This document shows positions 7,015-13,530 of a DNA stretch of 26,066 bases, piece after piece. The stretch lies in NCBI RefSeq assembly GCF_035575815.1, contig NZ_DATLXO010000156.1, forward strand, positions 1 through 26,066, in the 5' to 3' direction. The DNA comes from Iamia sp035575815. Lineage in GTDB: Bacteria > Actinomycetota > Acidimicrobiia > Acidimicrobiales > Iamiaceae. Position 1 is the first letter of the stretch. Each line of letters begins with the position of its first letter. Under the pieces are notes generated by a model. The model was not told the DNA's origin, did no database searches, and saw nothing but the letters and a program-made list of their open reading frames with translations. The position numbers and the translations under genes were made by a program.

Positions 7015-8301
7015 ATGTCATGGTGGGGCCCTCGACGCATCGCCGGGCCCGCCGTGGTGGCGCTGGTGCTGGGCCTGCTCGCCCTGGTCGCGGAGCCCGT
7101 CGGGGCCCAGGGTCCGGTGGGGCCGCAGGATCCGACCGTCACCCTCGCGCCGATCCCGCCCCCGGCGGCGTCGATCGTTGTCGACGCCGAGACCGGAGAG
7201 GTCATCACCGCCGCCAACGAGCGCGAGCTGCTCTCTCCGGCGAGCACCACCAAGATCCTCACCGCCCTCCTGGCCCGCGACCGCCTCGGACTGGACGACG
7301 AGATCACCATCTCGGAGACCGCAGCCGACGCTCCGCCTCGGCGCATCCGGCTGCCGGCCGGGACCCAGTGGCGGGTCGAGGACCTCCTCTACGCCACCAT
7401 GCTCTGCTCCTGCAACGACGCGGCGTGGGCCCTGGGCCAGGCGGCGGGCGGCGGCACCATGGCCGGCTTCGCGTCGCAGGCGGCTCGGCTGGCCGAGAGG
7501 CTGGGCCTCGAGGACGCGCCGGTGCTGCGCGACCCCGCAGGGCTCGACAACAACACATCGATCGGGGGTGGGAACCTCCTCAGCGCGCGCGACCTCGCCA
7601 TCGCGGCGCGGGCCTACCTGGCCGATCCGGTGCTGGCGGCCATCGCCGCCGCCCCCGATCACCGGTGGGCCGGCGGTGACGCCAAGCCCCACTCGGTCAC
7701 CAACCTGAACCGCTTCGTCAGCGCCTACGAGGGCGCCATCGGGCTCAAGACCGGCTTCACCAAGCGCGCCGGCATGACCTTCGTGGGCGCTGCCCGTCGC
7801 GGTGGCCGCACCTTGATCGCGGTCGTGCTGCGCTCGGACAACCACTACGCCGCGACCCGGGCCCTGCTCGACTCGGCCTTCCTGCTGGCCTCGGCGGACG
7901 AGGGCCGCAACGACGTGCTCCCGGCCTTGCCCGCACCGCCGGGCGCCGATGGCTCCAACCCGACCTCGACCACGGAACCGACGACGACCACGAGCACGGT
8001 CGTGTCCGGCTCTGGGTCCGAGCCGCCGGCGACCGCGGCGATCGCGACGGAGGGGACCGAGCGTGATGAGGTGGCGGCCCCGCCGGTGCTCGCGCCCGAC
8101 GAACGAGCCGACGAGCGACCCGTCGATCCGGTCTGGCTGGGCGCCGGAAGCGGCGCCGTGGTGGCTGCCGTCGGGGTCACCACGATGGCCGTGCGGCGCA
8201 CCAACCGGGGCCGCCTCGACCGCCGCCCGGCCCGGTCCCGGCAGCGCGACCGTCGTCGGCAGCGCGGTCGGCGTCGCGGGCGCCGGTCGAGCGTAGGGTG
8301 A
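7015..8301 (+). CDS. D-alanyl-D-alanine carboxypeptidase (PBP5-like, peptidase S11)
   Basis: A 428-residue exported penicillin-binding protein that trims the terminal D-Ala of peptidoglycan pentapeptides. A signal peptide (residues 1-31) is followed by the S11 catalytic domain with all three motifs: STTK (Ser77, Lys80), SCN (132-134) and KTG (245-247). After about residue 305 comes a Thr/Ser-rich linker (TSTTEPTTTTSTVV), then one membrane segment near residues 355-378, and a tail of some 30 residues that is mostly arginine. This anchored, strongly basic C-terminus differs from the amphipathic helix of E. coli PBP5. The ATG at 7015 is the only good start at the signal peptide; a GTG at 6955 would add an unlikely His/Gly-rich leader. 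The next gene starts 6 nt after its stop. Confidence 0.9.
   Translation: MSWWGPRRIAGPAVVALVLGLLALVAEPVGAQGPVGPQDPTVTLAPIPPPAASIVVDAETGEVITAANERELLSPASTTKILTALLARDRLGLDDEITISETAADAPPRRIRLPAGTQWRVEDLLYATMLCSCNDAAWALGQAAGGGTMAGFASQAARLAERLGLEDAPVLRDPAGLDNNTSIGGGNLLSARDLAIAARAYLADPVLAAIAAAPDHRWAGGDAKPHSVTNLNRFVSAYEGAIGLKTGFTKRAGMTFVGAARRGGRTLIAVVLRSDNHYAATRALLDSAFLLASADEGRNDVLPALPAPPGADGSNPTSTTEPTTTTSTVVSGSGSEPPATAAIATEGTERDEVAAPPVLAPDERADERPVDPVWLGAGSGAVVAAVGVTTMAVRRTNRGRLDRRPARSRQRDRRRQRGRRRGRRSSVG
8294..8299 (+). promoter_or_regulatory. -10 element for leaderless zinc-finger gene
   Basis: TAGGGT ends 7 nt before the GTG at 8307. It lies inside the last codons of the carboxypeptidase gene, so the downstream gene may have its own start of transcription. 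Confidence 0.45.
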
Positions 8302-8306
8302 CGACC

Positions 8307-8564
8307 GTGGAGGACACGACGGAGACCGACGACGGACTCGCGCCGAGCGACGTCGATCCGGAATCGCACCCCGGTGCTCGCGACTCCGACGCCCCCCTCG
8401 ACCTCGATGTCGTCGCCATGGAGCTGGCCGAGGTCACCGCCGCCCTCGAGCGCCTCGACGCCGGCGGCTACGGCCGCTGTGGCACCTGTGGCGGGGCGAT
8501 CGACGACGAGACCCTGGGCCTGTCGCCGACGGCGCGCTCGTGCGCCGCCCATCTCTGGGCCTGA
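8307..8564 (+). CDS. small DksA/TraR-type zinc-finger protein
   Basis: An 85-residue acidic protein. The C-terminal half matches the TraR/DksA zinc finger: a short helix (ELAEVTAALERLDAGGYG) followed by Cys58-x2-Cys61 (RCGTCGGAI) and Cys79-x2-His82 (ARSCAAHLW). The last zinc ligand is therefore His instead of Cys. The N-terminal 30 residues are Asp/Glu-rich and probably disordered. It lacks the long coiled coil and acidic tip that DksA uses to enter the RNA polymerase secondary channel, so a full DksA role is doubtful; protein or nucleic-acid binding is more likely. The GTG at 8307 is chosen because TAGGGT sits 7 nt upstream; an alternative GTG at 8298 would overlap the previous stop by 4 nt. 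Confidence 0.75.
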   Translation: MEDTTETDDGLAPSDVDPESHPGARDSDAPLDLDVVAMELAEVTAALERLDAGGYGRCGTCGGAIDDETLGLSPTARSCAAHLWA

Positions 8565-8582
8565 CCCGCCGACGCCGCATCG

Positions 8583-9230
8583 TCAGAGCTGGTCCGGGCT
8601 CGTCACCTCGTCGGCGGCGGGGTCGAGCAGCAGCCGGCGGGGACCGAGCGTCCACCGGCGACCGTCGTGGCGCAGCTCACGGCCCTCCAGGTTGGCGATC
8701 CGGTGGCGCTTCCCGCCGAGGGCCGCCTCCACGGCGTAGATGAGGCCACTGTGGGTGACGACAAGCCCGGTGGACCCCGGAGTGCCGTCGAGGGTGGCGG
8801 CCAGGCGCTCAATGCCCTCCCAAGCTCGGCGGGCCAGGGTCGCGTCGGGTTCCCAACCCGGCGGCGGGACGAGGCCGTCACCCTCCGTGCCGGGAGCCCG
8901 GGCCGGGTCGTCGGGAAGCAGGCCCGGGTGGCGGGCGTGGATGTCGGCGCGGGTCAGGCCGGAGAACGCCCCTGCGTCGCGCTCGCGGAGGACCTCGTCG
9001 ACCGTCACCGCCCGCTCCTGCGGTTCGGCGAGGATCAGCGCGGTCTCTCGCGCGCGCTGCAGGTCCGAGGCCACGACGGCCGCGACGGGGGGGAGGCGCG
9101 CCGCCGCTGATCGGGCCTGGTCGCGGCCCCGATCGGTGAGCGGCGGGTCGGCCTGGCCCTGCCAGCGCCCGGTCGCGTTCCAGGTCGACTCGCCGTGGCG
9201 GACGAGGAGGATGCGCGAGCCGTTCGACAC
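8583..9230 (-). CDS. histidine phosphatase family protein (phosphoglycerate-mutase-like)
   Basis: A 215-residue branch-1 histidine phosphatase. LLVRHGESTWN places the phospho-accepting His12; the following GRWQGQADPPLTDRG is characteristic of the cobalamin-phosphatase and phosphoglycerate-mutase-like subgroup. Arg61 (RARETA), Glu83 (LRERDAGAFSGLT) and His160 (VVTHSGLI) complete the active site. The GTG at 9230 lies 8 nt after a TACGTT hexamer and has no ribosome site, suggesting a leaderless message. It converges on the zinc-finger gene (18 bases between stops) and diverges from the MoaD-like/CdsA-like gene. It is distinct in sequence from the other histidine phosphatase of the window; the substrate is not deducible (alpha-ribazole phosphate, phosphoglycerate and others are possible). 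Confidence 0.87.
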   Translation of the reverse strand: MSNGSRILLVRHGESTWNATGRWQGQADPPLTDRGRDQARSAAARLPPVAAVVASDLQRARETALILAEPQERAVTVDEVLRERDAGAFSGLTRADIHARHPGLLPDDPARAPGTEGDGLVPPPGWEPDATLARRAWEGIERLAATLDGTPGSTGLVVTHSGLIYAVEAALGGKRHRIANLEGRELRHDGRRWTLGPRRLLLDPAADEVTSPDQL

Positions 9231-9238
9231 GACGGGTC

Positions 9239-9244
9239 AACGTA
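9239..9244 (-). promoter_or_regulatory. -10 element for leaderless histidine phosphatase
   Basis: On the minus strand TACGTT is followed by 8 nt and the GTG at 9230. It is divergent from a TAGGCT hexamer at 9281 on the plus strand. Confidence 0.4.
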
Positions 9245-9280
9245 GCGGCACCGGAGGGGATCCCCGGAGGCCCGCGCCGG

Positions 9281-9286
9281 TAGGCT
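9281..9286 (+). promoter_or_regulatory. -10 element of the MoaD-like/CdsA-like gene
   Basis: TAGGCT ends 11 nt before the ATG at 9298. Transcription would start about 4-5 nt before the codon, a nearly leaderless message. Confidence 0.35.
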
Positions 9287-9297
9287 CCGGACCCGCA

Positions 9298-10851
9298 ATG
9301 CCTGTGCTCCGGCTCTTCGCCGCCGCCCGTGAGGCAGCCGGCACCGCGACCGACGAGGTGCCCGGCGTGACCGTCGAGGAGGTCCTGGCCGCGGCGCGCT
9401 CCCGGTACGGCCCCCAGTTCGCCGCCGTGCTCGACGCGAGCAAGGTGTGGCGCAACGGGGAACCGGCCGGACCGAGCGATCCTGTCGGCGAGGGTGACGA
9501 GGTCGCCGTGCTCCCGCCGGTGTCGGGGGGGAGCGGCCCCGGGGTCCCTCCGGAGGAGCCAGACCAGCCCCGCCCCCGTCCCCGAGCGCGACCCGAGGGC
9601 CCCGCCCCGGCCCGTCCCGGCGTTGCCCGCCCCGGCCCTACCCGTCCCCGCCCCGACCGGCGGCCCGGCTCGACCGGTGCGCGCCCGGGCCCTCCGGATC
9701 GACGGCGATCGCCGATCTCGGGCCCGCGCTCAGCGGCATCAGGACCGGGTGGTCGTCCTCCCACCCGCAGTCGGCCCCGCCCGGCGCTGTCGTCGGCTCG
9801 GGCTCGTGCCGAAGGCCTGTTCGCCGCGGCGCGACGGGCGCCCGGCGCGTTGGCGCGCACCTCCGTCGCCTCCACCGGGCCCCTCGCCGCACACCCGGCC
9901 CCGGCACGCGGGGTCGAGGAGACGTCGACCACCGACCCGCCCGCCCGCCTCACCCGCCTCACCCGCCTCCGCCCGGTCGACGTCCCCGTCACCGGCCACG
10001 TGGAGGTACGGGGCAAGGAGCGGCGCGTCAGCGGCCCGCGCGTGCACCGCACCGGTGCCGGCCGGCGCTACGCCGTCGTCTACGACACCAGCGGATGGAA
10101 GGTGAGCCTGGGCCTGGTGTGGTTCGCCGCGGTTCTGGGGTCGCTGGTGTTGGGGTGGGCGCCGCTGACCCTCCTCTACGCCGTGGCCGCCGGGTGGGCC
10201 GCCATCGAGACCGCCACGCGCTGGTGCGAGGCCGGAACGGACGCGGATGTCCGGGTCGCGGCGCTCGGCGCGGGGGCGATCGGGGCCGCCGGCGCGTCGG
10301 GCGCCCGCTACGTCGGCGGCGCGATCCTGCTGACGGTGCTCGCCGTCGTGGCCGTGGCCGCCGTCGGCATCGCCGTCAGGGCCGGAGCCCGCGGCGCCGG
10401 GGCACGCGATCAGATCCTGGCCGTCGCGGGGTCGACCGCGCACAGCGCGGTGCCCTTCGGGCTGGCCGCCGCATGCGTCGTGCTCACCCGCGACCTCGAG
10501 ATCGGCGCGGCGGTCGTGCTGATCCTGTTCGTCTCGGTCTACGAGGCCGGGGACTTCCTCATCGGCTCGGGATCGTCGAACAGCATCGAGGGTCCCCTTT
10601 CCGGGATCGTCGCCATCGCCGTCACCGCCCTGGTGGTCGCCGCGCTGGCGATCCCTCCCTTCGACGGGACGGCGGTCTTCGCCTTCGCCGCCCTCGCGGC
10701 GGTGGCCTGTCCGCTGGGTCAGCTGGCGGGCTCGGCCCTGCTGCCGGCCGCCGACGCCCACGCGCCCGCTGCCCGTCGGCTCGACTCGCTCCTGCTCCTG
10801 GCCCCGCTCTGGGTGTGGGCGGCCGGCATCTTCCTCGGCTCCACCGCTTGA
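9298..10851 (+). CDS. MoaD/ThiS-like domain fused to a CdsA-like membrane protein
   Basis: One uninterrupted frame of 517 residues with three parts. Residues 1-78 are a ubiquitin-fold MoaD/ThiS-type domain (PVLRLFAAAREAAG start, GDEVAVLPPVSGG end). In genuine MoaD the Gly-Gly is the extreme C-terminus and is adenylated; here Gly77-Gly78 are internal. Residues 79 to about 235 are Pro/Arg-rich low complexity. From about residue 262 there are roughly eight membrane segments. The last third (YEAGDFLIGSGSSNSIEGPLSG, then CPLGQLAGSALLP and ARRLDSLLLLAPLW) resembles phosphatidate cytidylyltransferase CdsA, but the KR..KD and GHGG part of its signature is absent, so activity is doubtful. Between about 9,690 and 9,890 another frame looks more coding-like, so two genes joined by a frameshift remain possible; a GTG at 10000 could begin a separate membrane protein. 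Confidence 0.6.
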   Translation: MPVLRLFAAAREAAGTATDEVPGVTVEEVLAAARSRYGPQFAAVLDASKVWRNGEPAGPSDPVGEGDEVAVLPPVSGGSGPGVPPEEPDQPRPRPRARPEGPAPARPGVARPGPTRPRPDRRPGSTGARPGPPDRRRSPISGPRSAASGPGGRPPTRSRPRPALSSARARAEGLFAAARRAPGALARTSVASTGPLAAHPAPARGVEETSTTDPPARLTRLTRLRPVDVPVTGHVEVRGKERRVSGPRVHRTGAGRRYAVVYDTSGWKVSLGLVWFAAVLGSLVLGWAPLTLLYAVAAGWAAIETATRWCEAGTDADVRVAALGAGAIGAAGASGARYVGGAILLTVLAVVAVAAVGIAVRAGARGAGARDQILAVAGSTAHSAVPFGLAAACVVLTRDLEIGAAVVLILFVSVYEAGDFLIGSGSSNSIEGPLSGIVAIAVTALVVAALAIPPFDGTAVFAFAALAAVACPLGQLAGSALLPAADAHAPAARRLDSLLLLAPLWVWAAGIFLGSTA

Positions 10852-10965
10852 GCAGGGGCGGCGACCGGGCCGGGTCGTGCGCTGCAGCACCACGGGCGTG
10901 AGGCCAGCTGCTCGCGATCGTCACGCGCGCGCTCACTTTGGTTTCGTGCAGATCCGCCGACCTCG

Positions 10966-10971
10966 TAGCCT
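10966..10971 (+). promoter_or_regulatory. -10 element before the leader ORF of the XRE-mshA operon
   Basis: TAGCCT ends 7 nt before the ATG at 10979, the same geometry as the other leaderless starts of the window. It is the best promoter candidate for the XRE-mshA operon. Confidence 0.45.
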
Positions 10972-10978
10972 TTGCCCG

Positions 10979-11092
10979 ATGAGCGAGCGCAGCGAGCGAA
11001 CCAGAGGGCACGGGCTCTCTGACGGCGGAGCTTGCGGAGCCGGCAGCGCTCACCGGTGCCCGGCGCGAACCGGACGGTTGGCGCACCGGTGA
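10979..11092 (+). CDS. 37-residue leader ORF upstream of the XRE regulator
   Basis: A short frame starting MSERSERTRG, with two Cys codons (residues 19 and 27) and many Arg and Gly. Its ATG follows TAGCCT by 7 nt, so it would be read from a leaderless message. Its TGA overlaps the GTG start of the XRE gene as GTGA, the layout of translational coupling. Codon third positions are less GC-biased than in neighbouring genes and the sequence contains GCGAGCG-CA-GCGAGCG and GCGGAGC-TT-GCGGAGC tandem motifs, so the peptide itself may not matter. It could be a regulatory upstream ORF, or simply non-coding leader. I know of no homologous protein. Confidence 0.35.
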   Translation: MSERSERTRGHGLSDGGACGAGSAHRCPARTGRLAHR

Positions 11093-11095
11093 GCG
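11047..11095. repeat. inverted repeat with two CACCGGTG palindromes over the XRE start
   Basis: CGCTCACCGGTGC (11047-11059) and GCACCGGTGAGCG (11083-11095) are perfect 13-nt inverted copies separated by 23 nt. Each contains the 8-bp palindrome CACCGGTG, and the two palindromes are 33 bp apart (about three helical turns). The second covers the GTG start codon at 11089. It could be an operator for the XRE protein, or an RNA hairpin hiding the start codon. Confidence 0.6.
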
Positions 11096-11529
11096 AGCTC
11101 GAGCAGCGGTGGCGGGACCTGGGCGAGTTCATCCGCGAGCAGCGCCACATCGGTCACCTCTCGCTGCGCAAGCTGTCGGAGATGGCGGGCGTGTCGAACC
11201 CGTACCTCAGCCAGATCGAACGGGGTCTGCGCAAGCCCTCGGCCGAGATCCTGCAGCAGATCGCCCGCGCTCTCGAGATCAGCTCGGAGACCCTCTACGT
11301 GCGAGCCGGCATCCTCGAGGAGCGCCCCGACGAGGCCGACCTGGTCGGGGAGATCCGGCGCGACCCGTGGATCGACGAGGGGCAGAAGCGCACCCTCATC
11401 CAGATCTACGAGTCGTTCCGCGCCGCGGTCGGACCCCGACCGGTCCGGACGGACGAGGGCGACGACCACGAGATCTCGGACGACGACGGCAGCACCACGC
11501 CGGAATCGGTCGGCGCCGCCGAGGGTTGA
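11089..11529 (+). CDS. XRE-family helix-turn-helix transcriptional regulator
   Basis: A 146-residue DNA-binding protein. Residues 9-70 form a classic XRE/Cro helix-turn-helix (FIREQRHIGHLSLRKLSEMAGVSNPYLSQIERGLRKPSAEILQQIARALEI), followed by ETLYVRAGIL and a helical segment with IRRDPWIDEGQKRTLIQIYESF. The tail from about residue 120 is acidic and disordered. The protein type, with a YLSQIERGLRKPS recognition helix, is common in Actinobacteria. The GTG at 11089 is chosen because homology starts at once after it; an in-frame upstream codon at 11032 would add residues encoded by the leader. The gene ends 7 nt before mshA, so the two are probably one transcription unit, and the regulator may control mycothiol synthesis. 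Palindromes at its start suggest autoregulation. Confidence 0.88.
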   Translation: MSELEQRWRDLGEFIREQRHIGHLSLRKLSEMAGVSNPYLSQIERGLRKPSAEILQQIARALEISSETLYVRAGILEERPDEADLVGEIRRDPWIDEGQKRTLIQIYESFRAAVGPRPVRTDEGDDHEISDDDGSTTPESVGAAEG

Positions 11530-11536
11530 CGCCTCC

Positions 11537-12760
11537 GTGGCCCGGATCTCCCTCCTCAGCCTCCACACCTCGCCCCTCGCCCAGCCCGGTACGGGCGACA
11601 GCGGGGGCATGAACGTCTACGTGCGCGAGCTGGCCGCGGGTCTCGCCCACGCCGGGAACGACTGCCGCATCTTCGTCCGCACCGATCGCTCCGGGCTCCC
11701 GCCCCGCACCACGGTCGAGCCGGGCGTCACCGTCGAGCACGTGCCCGCCGGCCCCGTCGGGCTGGCCAAGGAGGACCTGGTGACGGTGGTCGACGAGTGG
11801 GCCGACGCCGTCGCCTCCGCCCTTGACGCCGAGGGCGGCACCGACGTGCTGCACTCGAACTACTGGCTCTCGGGGGTGGCCGGCCATCGCCTCAAGCACC
11901 TCCTCGATCGGCCGCTGGTGTCGACGTTCCACACCCTCGCCCGGGTGAAGACGGCCGCCGGCGACCCCGAGCCCGAGGCCCGGGGCCGGGCCGAGGCGGC
12001 GGTGATGGCCTGCTCCGACGCCGTGCTGGCGAGCTGCCCGGCCGAGGCCGACCAGCTCGCCGGTCACTACGGAGTGGCCCGGTCCCGCTTGGCCCTCGTG
12101 GCCCCCGGGGTCGAGCACGCCCTGTTCTCCCCCGGTCCAAGGGGAGCAGCCCGCGCTGCGGTGGCGGCCCTCAACCTGGGCGACCGGCCCGTGGTCCTCT
12201 TCGTGGGCCGCATCCAGCGGCTCAAGGGCCTCGACGTGGCCGTGCGGTCCCTCGCCGCCATGAAGGACCCCCGCACCGTCCTCGTGGTGGTGGGTGGACC
12301 GAGCGGCACCGACGGCGAGGCGTGCCGGGCCGAGGTCGATGCCCTCGTCGTCGAGCACGGCCTCGCCGACCGGGTGCGCTTCGTCGACCCGCGACCGCAC
12401 CACGAGCTCTCCACCCTGTACCGGGCGGCCGACGCCGTCGTGGTACCCAGCCGGTCGGAGTCCTTCGGCCTGGTGGCGCTCGAGGCCGCGGCGTGTGGTC
12501 GCCCAGTGGTCGCGGCCGACATCGGCGGGCTCTCGACCCTCGTCGAGCACGGTCGCACCGGCTTGCTCGTCCGGTCGCGGGACCCGCGGGACTGGGCCCG
12601 GGCCCTCGACTCGGTGGTGGGGGCCCGGAGCCGCAACGCCCGCATGGGCCGGGCCGCCGCCGGACTCGCCCAGGGCTACGGCTGGGACGGAGCCGCGCAC
12701 GCCCTCGCGGCGGTCTACGCCACGGTGACCAGCCGTGGCCCGCTCGACTGCGCAGCCTGA
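11537..12760 (+). CDS. mshA: D-inositol-3-phosphate glycosyltransferase MshA
   Basis: A 407-residue GT-B (GT4 family) enzyme that transfers N-acetylglucosamine from UDP-GlcNAc to 1L-myo-inositol 1-phosphate, the first step of mycothiol synthesis. The N-terminal HTSPLAQPGTGDSGGMNVYV (residues 10-29) is diagnostic for MshA. HSNYWLSG and FHTLARVK follow in the acceptor half. The C-terminal half has FVGRIQRLKG and the donor-binding E-x7-E motif in SESFGLVALEAAACG. The length is slightly shorter than mycobacterial MshA (about 430-480). The GTG at 11537 lies 7 nt after the XRE stop with no good ribosome site, so translation may depend on coupling. Mycothiol is the actinobacterial low-molecular-weight thiol, which supports the phylum assignment. 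The other msh genes are not in this window. Confidence 0.93.
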   Translation: MARISLLSLHTSPLAQPGTGDSGGMNVYVRELAAGLAHAGNDCRIFVRTDRSGLPPRTTVEPGVTVEHVPAGPVGLAKEDLVTVVDEWADAVASALDAEGGTDVLHSNYWLSGVAGHRLKHLLDRPLVSTFHTLARVKTAAGDPEPEARGRAEAAVMACSDAVLASCPAEADQLAGHYGVARSRLALVAPGVEHALFSPGPRGAARAAVAALNLGDRPVVLFVGRIQRLKGLDVAVRSLAAMKDPRTVLVVVGGPSGTDGEACRAEVDALVVEHGLADRVRFVDPRPHHELSTLYRAADAVVVPSRSESFGLVALEAAACGRPVVAADIGGLSTLVEHGRTGLLVRSRDPRDWARALDSVVGARSRNARMGRAAAGLAQGYGWDGAAHALAAVYATVTSRGPLDCAA

Positions 12761-12800
12761 GGGCCGCCAGCTCGAGGCGGGGGCGGGCGGGATCCACCCC

Positions 12801-12806
12801 TACGCT
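12801..12806 (+). promoter_or_regulatory. -10 element for leaderless ybjN-type gene
   Basis: TACGCT ends 7 nt before the ATG at 12814, with no ribosome site between; it gives the gene a start independent of mshA. Confidence 0.45.
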
Positions 12807-12813
12807 GCGGTCC

Positions 12814-13275
12814 ATGGCCGACCACCCGGCAAGCCCCGGCCAGCTGGACGAGCTGGCCCGCGCCATCGAGTCGTGGCTGCACGAGCTGCAGGCCGACAAC
12901 CCGCTGATCGAGGCGATCGACCGCGACGACACGGGTGTGCGCCGGTGGTTCGTGCGCCTGGCCGGCGAGGAGCGTGACCACACGACGGTGTGGCTGCACC
13001 TGCGCCAGCGCACCCTCCACCACGAGACCTACGTGCTGCCCGCGCCGGTCGACGACCCGGGCCGCTTCTACGAGCACCTGTTGCGCCGCAACCTCGGCCT
13101 CCACGGCGTGGCCTTCGCCATCGGCGACGAGGACGCGGCCTACCTCGTCGGGGAGGTGCCCATCGGCGGCCTGACCCGGAACCAGGTCGACGGGTTGCTG
13201 GGCCTGCACCACGCCACCGTGGAGCGGTGCTTCCGCCCTGCGCTCCGGCTCGGGTTCTCTTCGTTGCTATCATGA
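12814..13275 (+). CDS. YbjN domain-containing protein
   Basis: A 153-residue protein of the YbjN family (type III secretion chaperone-like fold). Features include the N-terminal helix (LDELARAIESWLHELQAD), the central RWFVRLAGEERDHTTVWLHLRQRTLHHETYVLPAP sheet, FYEHLLRRNLGLHGVAFAIGDEDAAYLVGEVPI, and the C-terminal helix. A YbjN-family gene directly after mshA is a conserved actinobacterial arrangement (Rv0487 follows mshA Rv0486), which strengthens both calls. Its biochemical role is unknown. The ATG at 12814 is set by the TACGCT hexamer 7 nt upstream and by the start of homology. The stop lies within a TATCATGATA palindrome (13268-13277), an AT-rich island in otherwise GC-rich DNA. Confidence 0.85.
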   Translation: MADHPASPGQLDELARAIESWLHELQADNPLIEAIDRDDTGVRRWFVRLAGEERDHTTVWLHLRQRTLHHETYVLPAPVDDPGRFYEHLLRRNLGLHGVAFAIGDEDAAYLVGEVPIGGLTRNQVDGLLGLHHATVERCFRPALRLGFSSLLS

Positions 13276-13530
13276 TATCTCAATGCATGTCGTGGAGATT
13301 CGTGGGGTAGGAAGGGGCGGGCCCCGACGAGGGACGGCCGCCGGAGCGTTCGGGGAAGTGCGCAACGGCGGTCTCCCTCCCGGGCCCACCTCACCTCCGT
13401 GCGCTCGTCGATCGGGGACCTGTCACCCCCGGCCGACGGCCTCCAGGGCGCGATCAACCCGGTGCGCCATGGCAGGATCCGACCCAACATCGGACGCCGG
13501 GTGGCGCCCGAGCTCGAACAGGAGACCCCG

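Noticed and set aside
13268..13277. TATCATGATA palindrome at the end of the YbjN-type gene
   Set aside because: Short, overlaps a stop codon, and no promoter boxes at correct spacing were found; kept only as a remark in the gene entry.
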